DNA of 64,000 bases from Halarcobacter sp. (GCA_030145305.1 JAQYVX010000001.1:356105-420104), one strand, 5' to 3'; positions 19,472 through 29,070 are shown, numbered from the stretch's first letter. Numbers and translations are program-made. Notes: generated from the letters alone by a model not told the origin.

Positions 19472-19519
19472 ATTAAGTGAAATTTAAGAAATTTCTTACT
19501 ACAATGTCATCAAATCTTT

Positions 19520-19536
19520 ATGATAACAATTATTAA
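19520..19536 (+). promoter_or_regulatory. Fur-box-like site 2 upstream of the imelysin operon
   Basis: TGATAACAATTATTA matches the 15-bp Fur dyad TGATAATNATTATCA at 13 positions and is almost the same as the site at 15764. It ends about 14 nt before the imelysin start codon. An ATG inside it is open in frame with imelysin but has no ribosome site, so it is regulatory sequence and not the gene start. Confidence 0.75.
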
Positions 19537-19549
19537 TATAGGAATTAAA

Positions 19550-20896
19550 ATGACAAAATCAAAACTACTGGTTACTTCACTTAGTCTTGCAGCTGCTCTA
19601 ACATTTTCAGCTTGCACAACAAATACACAAAATATTCAATCAGATTCAAAGGTTCAATTAGAACAAAAAAACTCTGCTATTTTAGCAAGTTACGCACAAA
19701 TAGCACAAAAAAATTATACTGATGCTTTAATTGGTGCAAAAGCTTTAGAACATGCAATTAATAATTTTGCTTCAAATCCAACACAAAAGACTTTAAATCA
19801 AGCAAAAAATGCCTGGCTTGCATCTAGAGAATCTTATGGTCAAACAGAAATTTTCAGACTTTCTAATGGACCAATTGATGCAGAAGAAGGATGGGTTGCT
19901 GATACTTATGGTGCATTAGAAGGACAGCTAAATGCTTGGCCATTAGATGAAAATATGATTGATTATACAATCGACGCACAAGGAAATAAAACATCTGGAA
20001 ATATTATTGATACAATTGGTTCTTTTAATCCAGGAGGAGAAGATTCAAAAGCTGTAGATGTTTCAACTATAAGCGTTGAGGCCATTACAAATTTAAATGA
20101 AAATGGTGGAGATGCAAATGTTGCAACAGGATACCATGCAATTGAGTTTTTATTATGGGGACAAGATCAAGACTATTCTAACTTTGTAAAAGATTCAATT
20201 ACAAATGGAGCAAAAACAGCAGGTCAAAGACCATTATCAGACTTTACAAGTGAAAAAAATGCTCCTAGAAGAATTGCATTTTTAAAAGCAGCTGCAAGTA
20301 AAATTGTTGCTGATTTAGATATTATTGCTAGTGCTTGGGCAGATGATGGTTTATATAAAAATGCATTTTTAGGAAAACTAAGTGGCGAAAATGCTTCAAA
20401 AAATATTTCCGCAAATGAAGCCTTAAAACAAGTTATAGCAGGGATGGGTGTATTTATTAAATCTGAACTTGCAAATGAAAGAATTGCAGTTGCTGTATTA
20501 ACTCCAAGTGAAGAAGATGAACATTCTTGTTTCTCAGATAACACACATAGAGATATTGTAACTAATTATTTAGGATTTAAAAATGCTTTAACTTCAACTT
20601 ATATGGGTAAAACATATGGAGCTTCTTTATTAGATGCTATGTCAAGTGAAGATAAAAATAGAATACTTTCTTTAATGAAATCTATTGAAACAAAAATTGC
20701 AAGTATAAATAAAACTGCAATAACAAGTGAACACTTTGACTATCAAATTCAACCTGACAATCCTCAAGCAAAAGTTATTGTAAAACTTAAAAATGAGATG
20801 AGAAAACTAGGTGATGAGATGGTAAAAGTTGCATCTGCAAATGGAGTTTCTTTAAGTACAGATGATGTTACAGATCCTGAAGAAACTAAACTTTAA
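19550..20896 (+). CDS. Imelysin family iron-regulated lipoprotein (IrpA-like)
   Basis: A 448-aa protein with the start set at 19550, where AGGA lies 6-7 nt upstream. It has a lipoprotein signal with lipobox FSAC, then an imelysin (peptidase M75-like) domain with the GxHxxE motif as GYHAIEFLLWGQD. Imelysin proteins are helical, envelope-located and often iron-regulated, and are thought to bind iron or haem-linked substrates; proteolysis is doubtful. It leads a five-gene run with two c-type haem proteins and a second imelysin, behind two Fur-box-like sites. Confidence 0.9.
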   Translation: MTKSKLLVTSLSLAAALTFSACTTNTQNIQSDSKVQLEQKNSAILASYAQIAQKNYTDALIGAKALEHAINNFASNPTQKTLNQAKNAWLASRESYGQTEIFRLSNGPIDAEEGWVADTYGALEGQLNAWPLDENMIDYTIDAQGNKTSGNIIDTIGSFNPGGEDSKAVDVSTISVEAITNLNENGGDANVATGYHAIEFLLWGQDQDYSNFVKDSITNGAKTAGQRPLSDFTSEKNAPRRIAFLKAAASKIVADLDIIASAWADDGLYKNAFLGKLSGENASKNISANEALKQVIAGMGVFIKSELANERIAVAVLTPSEEDEHSCFSDNTHRDIVTNYLGFKNALTSTYMGKTYGASLLDAMSSEDKNRILSLMKSIETKIASINKTAITSEHFDYQIQPDNPQAKVIVKLKNEMRKLGDEMVKVASANGVSLSTDDVTDPEETKL

Positions 20897-22268
20897 TTCT
20901 TTAACCAAATCTATTTTTTCTAAAAACCTTGTAGCTAATTTACTTATATTAGCTACAGGGTTTTTAGTCGTTAATAGTAATGCTCAAGAATTATCATATA
21001 AAAAAGACAAATCACTTTTTGTAAAGCCAATTAAAAATTTAAGTGATAAACAGTACGATACTTTTATTCTAGGAAGAAGTTTCTTTACTATTCCTTGGGT
21101 TGAAGCACCAAGTGCTACGACTGCTAGAGATGGCCTTGGACCTTTATTTAATGCAAATACCTGTGCTTCTTGTCATCCAGGAAATGGTAGAGGAAATCTT
21201 TATAATAAAGACAATCAATTCTCCCGAAATCTAATTGCAAAATTATCTATTAAAAATCGTTTCACAAAAGAACATAAAGAAATACTTAAAACTAGTGCTT
21301 TAATTATGGAACCTAATTATGGAATGCAAATTGCAATAAATGGCATCCATGGAGTTAATTATGAAGCAAAACCTGATATAAAATTTAAAGAAAAAAAAGT
21401 TATATTTTCTGATGGTGAAATTGCAATACTTTTAAAACCTACTTATGCTTTAAAAGATTTGCAATATGGACCTCTTCATAAAGATGCAATATTAACTTTT
21501 AGACTAGCTCCTAGTTTAAATGGTTTAGGACTTATTGAAGATATTAGTGATGAAGATATTTTAAAAAACCAAGATGAGTTTGATAAAAACAATGATGGTA
21601 TTTCTGGACGAGCGAACTTTGTTTACTCTGCAATTACAAAAAAAATGGAACTAGGCCGTTATTCTTGGAAAGCAAGTATAGCAACACTTAAACAGCAAAC
21701 AGCAGATGCTGCAAACAATGACATGGGTATTACAACTTCTATTTTTCAAAATGATACATGTACGAAAAATCAAAAAGCTTGTAATGAAGCACCAAAACCT
21801 AGAGATTCAATTGATCTAACAGATTTAAGACTTGATGCAATAACTTATTATTTAAAAAATAGAAAAACTTATAGTGCAAAAAAAGATAAAGCTTATAAAG
21901 AAGGCTTAGAAATTTTTAGAACTATTGGCTGTATTTCATGTCATATTGATTCATTTGTAACTAAAAAAGATGTTAAAATCTCACCCTTTACAGATATGTT
22001 ACTTCATGATATGGGGGAAGAACTTGCAGATGGAAGAAGTGAATTTAAAGCAAGAGGAAATGAGTGGAGAACTCCTTCTTTATGGGGACTTGCACTTCAT
22101 GAAAAAATAAATAAAAGGAAGCCTAGGCTTTTACATGATGGAAGAGCTAGAGATTTTCAAGAAGCTATTTTATGGCATGGTGGAGAAGCTAGAACTTCAA
22201 AAGAAAACTATATGAATCTTGATAAAGAATTGAGAAAAAAACTAATTAAATTTTTAGAAAAGGTATAA
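20862..22268 (+). CDS. Di-haem oxidoreductase (DHOR, 'thiol oxidoreductase'-like cytochrome)
   Basis: A 468-aa exported protein with two CxxCH haem sites, CASCH (about residue 100) and CISCH (about residue 365), the arrangement of the DHOR/putative di-haem peroxidase family. A hydrophobic signal segment (NLVANLLILATGFLVV) precedes the mature part. The start at 20862 lies inside the end of the imelysin gene, an overlap of 35 bp, and has a poor ribosome site, so it is probably coupled. In other Proteobacteria the same imelysin-DHOR-imelysin order is common. The redox partner and substrate are unknown. Confidence 0.87.
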   Translation: MMLQILKKLNFNSLTKSIFSKNLVANLLILATGFLVVNSNAQELSYKKDKSLFVKPIKNLSDKQYDTFILGRSFFTIPWVEAPSATTARDGLGPLFNANTCASCHPGNGRGNLYNKDNQFSRNLIAKLSIKNRFTKEHKEILKTSALIMEPNYGMQIAINGIHGVNYEAKPDIKFKEKKVIFSDGEIAILLKPTYALKDLQYGPLHKDAILTFRLAPSLNGLGLIEDISDEDILKNQDEFDKNNDGISGRANFVYSAITKKMELGRYSWKASIATLKQQTADAANNDMGITTSIFQNDTCTKNQKACNEAPKPRDSIDLTDLRLDAITYYLKNRKTYSAKKDKAYKEGLEIFRTIGCISCHIDSFVTKKDVKISPFTDMLLHDMGEELADGRSEFKARGNEWRTPSLWGLALHEKINKRKPRLLHDGRARDFQEAILWHGGEARTSKENYMNLDKELRKKLIKFLEKV

Positions 22269-22272
22269 AATT

Positions 22273-23316
22273 ATGAAACGAAGTGGAATTCTGTCTACAG
22301 GTAAATTAATAAAAAACTTATTAATAATGACAATCTTATTATTACTTAGCACTGTATTTGTAAATGCAAAGGAACCTAATGATGATAAAGAAAATAAACA
22401 AATTTTAGTTGACTTATATGAAAAAGTAATTATAAATGATGTAAATACAATGCTAAAAGATATTGACAATTTAAAAATATCTCTTAAGAAAAAAGATGTA
22501 AATAGTTCAAAAGAACTATTTTCGAATCTTGTTAAATCTTGGAAGAAAGTAGAAACTTTCTATATTTTAGGTGATTTAAATGAAGATTTTATAGATACTC
22601 CAAGGTATATAGATATTTTCCATAATGGAAATGAAGATATTACTGAACAATTAGATTTGGCAATTAAAAGTACAGATACAATTAGAATTGCCTTATTTAA
22701 AAACTCTACAAAATCTATTAATGCTTTAGAATATATTCTTTTTGCAAAAGATATTAAAAAAGAAAGAATAAATAAAATTGCTCTTACAATATTAAATAAA
22801 ATTGCTTTCCATACAAATGAAATAAAAACAGAATATTTAGCCCAAAAAACAAACTTTTTAAAGAACTTAAAAAAAGCAAATGCTATTACAATAAATGCAA
22901 TTATCCAAAATACTTATAAGCTAAAAGAGTGGCGTGTTGCTGATGTTATTGGAATTAGTAAAAAATTTAAAGACAAAGCTGATAATAGTAGAGCTGAATA
23001 TTTTTTAAGTAAAAATTCTTCAAATGCAATTGAAGCTATTTTAATTACATATAAAAATATTTTGAATAATAATTCTTATGAAGATTATGGTGATTATTTA
23101 ATCAAATTAACTAATGGAAAAGAGATGCAAAGACTAAGAGTTGCTCTTAATAATTCTATTGCTTTAATAAAAGAGATTAAAGATGATGATTTTATTAATA
23201 ACAAGAGTGCAAAAGAGTTATATGAAAATATTAATACAATTCATGTGATTCTTTTTGTAGAAATGATAGAAGAACTTTCAATTCATGCAAAAATTCTAGA
23301 TGCAGATGGTGATTAA
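22273..23316 (+). CDS. Second imelysin family protein, divergent
   Basis: A 347-aa exported protein with an N-terminal hydrophobic signal (LLIMTILLLLSTVFVNA). Its overall pattern and position match the second imelysin of imelysin-DHOR-imelysin operons. The motif GxHxxE is not kept: the equivalent segment reads SINALEYILFAKD, with the histidine lost and the glutamate retained. It may therefore be a structural or binding partner. AAGG lies before the ATG, which is 4 nt after the DHOR stop. Confidence 0.8.
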   Translation: MKRSGILSTGKLIKNLLIMTILLLLSTVFVNAKEPNDDKENKQILVDLYEKVIINDVNTMLKDIDNLKISLKKKDVNSSKELFSNLVKSWKKVETFYILGDLNEDFIDTPRYIDIFHNGNEDITEQLDLAIKSTDTIRIALFKNSTKSINALEYILFAKDIKKERINKIALTILNKIAFHTNEIKTEYLAQKTNFLKNLKKANAITINAIIQNTYKLKEWRVADVIGISKKFKDKADNSRAEYFLSKNSSNAIEAILITYKNILNNNSYEDYGDYLIKLTNGKEMQRLRVALNNSIALIKEIKDDDFINNKSAKELYENINTIHVILFVEMIEELSIHAKILDADGD

Positions 23317-23318
23317 TT

Positions 23319-24242
23319 GTGAATATACCTCTTGATTTTGCTATTTTAGAGTATTTAATAAACCCAGATAAGAGAACCTACTGGGTTTATATTCTTTCAT
23401 CTTTTGCTATTGCAATAATTTTTTTATACTTTAATAAAAAACAAAAAAGAGTAATCTTTAGCTCAAAACTTTGGTTACATCCAAGTGCTAAACTTGACTA
23501 TTATTATTTCATTCTTTCATATTTTATAAAAGTTTTAATGATTGTTCCTATAGTAATAAGTGCAAAATCAATAGCTTTTTTTATAAATAAAAACTTATAT
23601 TATGAGTTTGGATTTAATCAAATCCAAACTCTTTCTTATGAAAGCACTATTATTTTATATACTGTAATACTTTTTATTGTAAGTGATTTTACAAGATATT
23701 TCCTACATAGACTTTTACATACAATTCCTTTCTTATGGGAATTCCATAAGGTTCATCATAGTGCAAAAGTTTTAAATCCTCTAACTTTTTATAGAGTTCA
23801 TCCTATAGAAAATATTCTATTTGGTTTTAGATACTCTCTTAGTATTGGTTTAGTAACTGGAATATTTATTTACTTTTTTGGTTCTAAAATTGGACTATAT
23901 GAAGTTCTAGGTGCAAATGTTTTTATCTTTGTTTTTTCATTATTTGGATCAAACTTAAGACATTCTCATATTCCTTTGTCCTATTTTAAAAGTTTAGAAA
24001 AGTGGTTAATTTCACCAAAACAACATCAAATTCATCATAGTAAAAAGCACTTTGATAAAAACTTTGGTGGATATCTTGCTATTTGGGATAGAGTTTTTGG
24101 AACTTTAAAACTATCTCACGAAGTAAAAGTTTTAAAATTTGGATTAAAAAATGAACAAATGATAAATTATAATTCATTAACTAAAATATTGATTTATCCA
24201 TTTATCAATATTTTAAACATTTTAAGAAGGAGAAAAAATTAA
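23319..24242 (+). CDS. Sterol desaturase / fatty acid hydroxylase family membrane protein
   Basis: A 307-aa integral membrane protein with the histidine boxes of the di-iron hydroxylase family: HRLLH, HKVHH and, near the C-terminus, HQIHH. Several membrane segments lie before and between them. The GTG start lies 2 nt after the imelysin stop, so it belongs to the same operon. Family members insert oxygen into lipids at a membrane di-iron site; the substrate is unknown. It is unexpected in an imelysin operon, where the fourth gene is often a DUF1513 protein. Confidence 0.87.
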   Translation: MNIPLDFAILEYLINPDKRTYWVYILSSFAIAIIFLYFNKKQKRVIFSSKLWLHPSAKLDYYYFILSYFIKVLMIVPIVISAKSIAFFINKNLYYEFGFNQIQTLSYESTIILYTVILFIVSDFTRYFLHRLLHTIPFLWEFHKVHHSAKVLNPLTFYRVHPIENILFGFRYSLSIGLVTGIFIYFFGSKIGLYEVLGANVFIFVFSLFGSNLRHSHIPLSYFKSLEKWLISPKQHQIHHSKKHFDKNFGGYLAIWDRVFGTLKLSHEVKVLKFGLKNEQMINYNSLTKILIYPFINILNILRRRKN

Positions 24243-24243
24243 A

Positions 24244-25431
24244 ATGAACTATTTTAAATATAAAAATGCAATTTTTAGTCTACTTGCTAGTACTTTAATC
24301 TTAACTGCATGTTCAAATAAAACAACATCAACAAGAGCAATACTAGTACAAAAAGAGGAATCTGCACAAAAAACAAAAATGAAAGAAGAGTTAGGAAAAG
24401 TTCTATTTTTTGATAAAAATTTATCAAAAAATAGAACTCAATCTTGTGCTACTTGTCATAATCCAGAAGCTGGCTTTGTAGATGATAGAGACAATGGAAT
24501 AAGCAAAATGGCTTCACTTGGTGATGATGGACACTCTTTAGGAGATAGACAAGCTCCAAGTGCAACTTATGCAATGTTTAGCCCAGTTTTTCATTATGAT
24601 AAGAAAAAGAAAAAATATATTGGCGGTCAATTTTGGGATGGAAGAGAAGGCACTTTAGCTTTACAAGCTGGTGGACCTCCTACAAATCCTATTGAAATGG
24701 GAATGCCAAGCATTGAACTAACAGTAAAAAGATTAAAAGAGAATGCTTATTATCTTTCAATTTTTAAAGATATTTATGGTGAAGATATATTTAAATCTGC
24801 AAAAAAAGCATACACAGCAATGACAGATTCAATTGAAAAATTTGAAATGACTAAAGAATTTGCACCCTTTGATTCAAAATATGATAGATTTTTAGAAGGA
24901 AAATATGATTTATCACCTTTAGAAGATTTAGGAAGAACTCTATTTTTCTCAAACAACAATAACTCTTGTGCCACTTGTCATGTTTTAAAAGGTGAAGATA
25001 AAAAAGGTGAGACTTTTACAAATTATGAATATCATAATATTGGAACTCCAATTAATCATGCTTTAAGAGCAGTTAATGGAGTAAATGCAATAGATAATGG
25101 TTTATTAAATAATCCAGCCGTAACAAATGAAACAGAAAAAGGAAAATACAAAGTCCCAAGCTTAAGAAATGTAGCGGTAACTGCTCCATATATGCATAAT
25201 GGAGTATTTAAAGAATTAAAAACTGTTGTAGAATTTTATGATAAATATAATAACAAAGAAAGAGTATTGAATCCTGAAACTAACAAAATCTGGGATAATC
25301 CAGAAGTAAAAGAAACAATCTCAATTAAAGAATTAAAAGCCAAAAAACAAAATGAGAGAAAAATCAATGCTCTTGTAGCTTTTATGAAATTACTAACAGA
25401 TAAAAGATATGAACACTTAATAGAAAAATAA
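24244..25431 (+). CDS. Cytochrome c peroxidase (MauG/CcpA family) lipoprotein
   Basis: A 395-aa di-haem protein with haem sites CATCHNPEAG (about residue 80) and CATCHVLKG (about residue 245). A lipobox LTAC at the N-terminus suggests an envelope anchor, whereas classical CcpA is soluble. The family reduces H2O2 in the periplasm or, in MauG, oxidises a protein partner. It is last in the Fur-linked operon, 1 nt after the preceding stop, with AAGGAG about 12 nt upstream, and is followed by a strong terminator. Confidence 0.9.
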   Translation: MNYFKYKNAIFSLLASTLILTACSNKTTSTRAILVQKEESAQKTKMKEELGKVLFFDKNLSKNRTQSCATCHNPEAGFVDDRDNGISKMASLGDDGHSLGDRQAPSATYAMFSPVFHYDKKKKKYIGGQFWDGREGTLALQAGGPPTNPIEMGMPSIELTVKRLKENAYYLSIFKDIYGEDIFKSAKKAYTAMTDSIEKFEMTKEFAPFDSKYDRFLEGKYDLSPLEDLGRTLFFSNNNNSCATCHVLKGEDKKGETFTNYEYHNIGTPINHALRAVNGVNAIDNGLLNNPAVTNETEKGKYKVPSLRNVAVTAPYMHNGVFKELKTVVEFYDKYNNKERVLNPETNKIWDNPEVKETISIKELKAKKQNERKINALVAFMKLLTDKRYEHLIEK

Positions 25432-25435
25432 CTTA

Positions 25436-25467
25436 AAAATAAGAGGAAAAAAACTTCCTCTTATTTT
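25436..25467. terminator. Bidirectional terminator after the iron operon
   Basis: A 13-bp perfect stem, AAAATAAGAGGAA / TTCCTCTTATTTT, around an A-rich loop of 6 nt. It starts a few nucleotides after the cytochrome c peroxidase stop and lies between two converging genes. The T-rich right arm and A-rich left arm fit use in both directions. Confidence 0.85.
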
Positions 25468-25491
25468 ATAAAAAGTTATTGCAAAATAAAA

Positions 25492-27027
25492 CTATCTATA
25501 AAGAATTCTTGCAAGTCCTAAAATAAAAAGACCTAAAGCTACTTCTTTTAGCTCTCTATCGTACAATAAAACAAAAATAGATGAGAGGAATAAAGTTAAG
25601 GATAAAACAATTGGTTTAATATAATTTTTTATCTCTTTACTAGCCCACTGCAATTGATTATTTGACAATTCAACTTCCAAGCTTCCTTCACTAGCTTTTT
25701 TAATAATTGTCTTCATATCTTTCACAATAAAAGGTAAATCTTTTATTTCATCAATAATTGTCTCAGTGATACTTTGTTTTGCACCTAATGCTTTTGGAAT
25801 ATTTTTTTGTAAGATAGGTAAAATATCTTTTATTCCATTAAAATTTTCAATATATGTAGTTCCTAAGCCTTCAACAATAGCACTTACTCTTAAAATATAA
25901 ATTGCATCACTAGGAAGTTTAAAAGGTAAATTTCTAGTTGATTCTAATACATCAAAGGCTAGTTTTTGCATAGATTGACTATCTAAACTATTATTAGAGA
26001 AAATATCAAACATTTTTGCAGTAAACTCAGCTAATTGGGCAGTTGGAGCTTCATAAGCTATAGTGCCTAATCTTTTGCTAGCATTTATATATAATTCATA
26101 ATCTTGTTCATGAGCAGCTTTAATTAACTCAATAATCGCTATTCTTTTGTCATTTGGTATAGTTTTTACCATTCCAAAATCTAGTAATATTAACTTACCT
26201 TTTTTAGTAACTAAAAGATTTCCTGGATGTGGATCTGCATGAAAATATCCATTTATTAGCATTTGAGTAGTGTAAAACTCTACTAAATTTGCAATTATTT
26301 TATTAAAATCTATTTTATGTTTTAAAATATTTTCTTTATCATCAAATCTAAATCCCTCTTCATAACTCATAACTAAAGCATCATCACTACAATATTTTTT
26401 ATATGGCTTAGGAAATTTAATTTTTTGTTCTTTATAGGTTTTTGAAAAATTTACTAAATTATCTAATTCTTTTGTTAAACTAACCTCTTCTACTATCATT
26501 TTTGAAAATTCAATAATAACAGCTTCAATAGAATTTTTTGTATTATAAGAAAATAGTGGTTTAAAAAATCGATTAAAATAATTAATGATATTAATATCAG
26601 CTAATACTTGTTCTTTAATGTCTTTTCTTCTTAATTTTACAGCTACTTTTTTTCCATTTTCTAAATATGCTAAATGAACCTGCCCTATTGAAGCAGAAGC
26701 GATTGCAGTTTTATCAAACTCTTTAAAAGTTATATTTTCAAAGGCTTTATTATATATTTCATTAAAGTCATTTTCTTTCATAGCTGGAATTTGGTCATGC
26801 AAGTTTTTAAGTTCACATAAATACTCTTCATCAAAAAAATCAGACCTTGTAGCTAATACCTGAGCAAGTTTAATAAAACTTGCCCCTAATTTTATAATAA
26901 TATGCTTTAGCCTTTTTGGTTTTAAAGGCTTCAAACCTAAAAATGATTCTTTTCTTTTTATTACTAAATAAACAGTTAATAAAAATAAAAAAACATTATA
27001 AATTCGTGTTGGTGAGTAATATTTTAT
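25492..27027 (-). CDS. ABC1 atypical kinase family protein (UbiB-like)
   Basis: Protein-kinase-like protein with the family's KxGQ-type motif (KLGASFIKLAQVLATRSDFF), ATP lysine in VAVKLRR, catalytic segment HADPHPGN and DFG in LLDFGMV. Two hydrophobic segments close the protein. UbiB relatives are ATPases needed for quinone synthesis or transport. The usual start codons allow only a TTG at 26934 without a ribosome site. The frame stays open upstream to an AGGAG, 6 nt before an ATA at 27025-27027, and this adds a membrane helix (VFLFLLTVYLVI). I therefore place the start at that AUA codon, with caution; with the TTG start the protein would be 480 aa. Confidence 0.85.
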   Translation of the reverse strand: MKYYSPTRIYNVFLFLLTVYLVIKRKESFLGLKPLKPKRLKHIIIKLGASFIKLAQVLATRSDFFDEEYLCELKNLHDQIPAMKENDFNEIYNKAFENITFKEFDKTAIASASIGQVHLAYLENGKKVAVKLRRKDIKEQVLADINIINYFNRFFKPLFSYNTKNSIEAVIIEFSKMIVEEVSLTKELDNLVNFSKTYKEQKIKFPKPYKKYCSDDALVMSYEEGFRFDDKENILKHKIDFNKIIANLVEFYTTQMLINGYFHADPHPGNLLVTKKGKLILLDFGMVKTIPNDKRIAIIELIKAAHEQDYELYINASKRLGTIAYEAPTAQLAEFTAKMFDIFSNNSLDSQSMQKLAFDVLESTRNLPFKLPSDAIYILRVSAIVEGLGTTYIENFNGIKDILPILQKNIPKALGAKQSITETIIDEIKDLPFIVKDMKTIIKKASEGSLEVELSNNQLQWASKEIKNYIKPIVLSLTLFLSSIFVLLYDRELKEVALGLFILGLARILYR

Positions 27028-27042
27028 TTTTATCTCCTAATT

Positions 27043-27369
27043 TTAGATTTCATCTTTTTTAGTTTCATCTTGATTTACTTCCATCTGGCTTGATTCTTCA
27101 ACTTCACCTTTTAGCTCGGCTTTCAATTTTCTTAAATCTTTTTTTGTAACTAATCCTAAATCATTAATAGTCTCTTTTAAAAGTTTTCTAAAATGCTTTT
27201 TGATTCTTTTATCTTCAAGCTTACCTGTACTTTCTAAATTTTTTAAAAAAGATTTTGCATCTTTTTTCTTTAACTTTCCACTTTTTCTTAAAGTTTTAAC
27301 TTCATCTTCTAATTTTTTTCTTAATAAAACTGAAGCTCCCATACCTGTAAATATTAACTCTTTTAACAT
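27043..27369 (-). CDS. Phasin-superfamily-like coiled-coil protein
   Basis: A 108-aa, very lysine- and glutamate-rich protein that is nearly all predicted helix. The start (LKELIFTGMGASVLLRKKLEDEV) and the later LGLVTKKDLRKLKAEL resemble the phasin/PhaI-like family of granule- or membrane-surface proteins often found next to UbiB/ABC1 kinases. No polymer synthase is present here, so polyhydroxyalkanoate binding is not implied. GAGAG precedes the ATG, and the stop lies close to the ABC1 kinase ribosome site, suggesting one operon. Confidence 0.75.
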   Translation of the reverse strand: MLKELIFTGMGASVLLRKKLEDEVKTLRKSGKLKKKDAKSFLKNLESTGKLEDKRIKKHFRKLLKETINDLGLVTKKDLRKLKAELKGEVEESSQMEVNQDETKKDEI

Positions 27370-27475
27370 TTTCTCTCCTTAATTTTTTTCATCTGAATTT
27401 TATTATTTATATATTCTTTGTCATTATATTAGGATTAGCAAAATATTAGTATAAAAAAAATGTCAACTTATAAAT

Positions 27476-29029
27476 TTATTTAGGAAGTATCATTTCAAAC
27501 CTAGCTCCAAATTCCCCATCTCTTACTCTTAGTTTTCCATTCATATTTTTATCAACAATTACTTTTGACATATAAAGCCCAATACCTGTACCATCACTAT
27601 CTTTTTTAGTTGTAAAATATGGTTCGAAGATTTTACCTCTAGGTTCAACTTCTATTCCGCCTCCATTATCTTCAATATAAAGAATAATTTTATCGCCTTT
27701 AATTTCTGAATAAATTTTTATCCATGGTTTTTTTATTTCTTTTTGAATTAAAACATCTTTGGCATTTTTTATTATATTTAAAAGCACTTGTTGAAACTCA
27801 TTTAAATAAGTATTTAAAAGAATAGAATCGTCAACACAAATAGTAATATTAATCTTATTATTTGATAATGAACTTGAAATAATAGTCATAACTGAATCCA
27901 TAGCAATTGTTAAATTAAACTTCTCTTTCTCTTTTTTTGGCATAAAGAAATTTCTAAAATCATCAATAGTGTGAGACATAAAATCTAAAACATGCTCCGC
28001 TTCTTTAGCTTTTTGTTCCATAATTTCATCATCGAGTTGTCCCATGTTATACTTAAACTTTATATTCATCAAAATTGATGAAAGTTCAGATAAAGGTTGT
28101 CTCCATTGATGTGCAATATTTGAAATCATTTCACCTAAGGCTATAAATCTAGACTTCTGAACAAGAAGTTGTTCATGCTCTCTATTCTTTTCTAGTTCCT
28201 CTTCAACTCTTCTTTCTAAGGTTTCATTTAACTCTTTTAATGCAGTAGAGTTTGATTGAACTTTTTTTCTATATACTTTTAATACATTATCAATTTTTTG
28301 AGATACTAAAATCGAAATTACTATTGCTAAAGTCAAAAATAATAAAAATAATAAAATATTTTGTACTACTTGGTTTTTAACTGTATGTTTTAAAAGTTTC
28401 CTTTTTTGAGCAATATCTTGTTCTATATCATCAACATAAACTCCAACAGCAATAACCCAATTCCATCTTTCAAAATATTTAAAATAAGATAATTTTTGTT
28501 TTATCTCTTTTGTAAAAACTTTTTTATATGCATATTTAGTATAGGATTCACCTTTTACTTTTATGTCATTCATAAAAATTTCACGAAATTTCTTTCCATT
28601 TATATCTTTATAATTAGTAGAAATCTCTTTTCCTATTAAATCTGGACGATTAGGATTTACTAAAAGCTTTGCAAAATTATCTCCACCATTCATATCTAAG
28701 ACTTCATAAACAAAAATATAGTTACTCTTTTCTCTATCATAACTTATATTATTTAAAAGCCTTACCGTATCTTTTTTTAACTCAGTTTCATCTTCTTCAC
28801 TTTTTGCAGCATTATATTTAATAATATCCACAATAGTATCAATATCTTTTTTTAAAACAACCTCTTGATTAGTATAATGTTCTTGAACAAATTTTTCCAT
28901 TTGAGTTTCAAAATCTGCATATGTATTTTTCACATAAAAATAAGAGATCATAAAGATCATCGAAGTCATAATAATAATAAACACATAAATAATAATTTTA
29001 GATAAATTTTTCTCTGTAATAAACCTCAA
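27476..29029 (-). CDS. Membrane sensor histidine kinase with single Cache domain
   Basis: A 517-aa kinase. It has an N-terminal membrane helix, a periplasmic sCache_2-type domain (about residues 35-210, ending WNWVIAVGVYVDDIE), a second helix near residue 225, and a coiled coil. The H-box is IAHQWRQPLSEL and the ATPase domain has NIIKNAKD, EDNGGGI and GTGIGLYMSK. It probably senses a small organic ligand outside the inner membrane and phosphorylates the divergent response regulator at 29091. The start is TTG with AGGG 7 nt upstream. Confidence 0.92.
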   Translation of the reverse strand: MRFITEKNLSKIIIYVFIIIMTSMIFMISYFYVKNTYADFETQMEKFVQEHYTNQEVVLKKDIDTIVDIIKYNAAKSEEDETELKKDTVRLLNNISYDREKSNYIFVYEVLDMNGGDNFAKLLVNPNRPDLIGKEISTNYKDINGKKFREIFMNDIKVKGESYTKYAYKKVFTKEIKQKLSYFKYFERWNWVIAVGVYVDDIEQDIAQKRKLLKHTVKNQVVQNILLFLLFLTLAIVISILVSQKIDNVLKVYRKKVQSNSTALKELNETLERRVEEELEKNREHEQLLVQKSRFIALGEMISNIAHQWRQPLSELSSILMNIKFKYNMGQLDDEIMEQKAKEAEHVLDFMSHTIDDFRNFFMPKKEKEKFNLTIAMDSVMTIISSSLSNNKINITICVDDSILLNTYLNEFQQVLLNIIKNAKDVLIQKEIKKPWIKIYSEIKGDKIILYIEDNGGGIEVEPRGKIFEPYFTTKKDSDGTGIGLYMSKVIVDKNMNGKLRVRDGEFGARFEMILPK

Positions 29030-29070
29030 GTTTGCGCCCTAAACTCTTTTTTGATATGATACCATACATT

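Noticed and set aside
19520..19549. N-terminal extension of the first imelysin
   Set aside because: The upstream ATG lies inside a Fur-box-like site and has no ribosome site; the lipoprotein signal starts at 19550.
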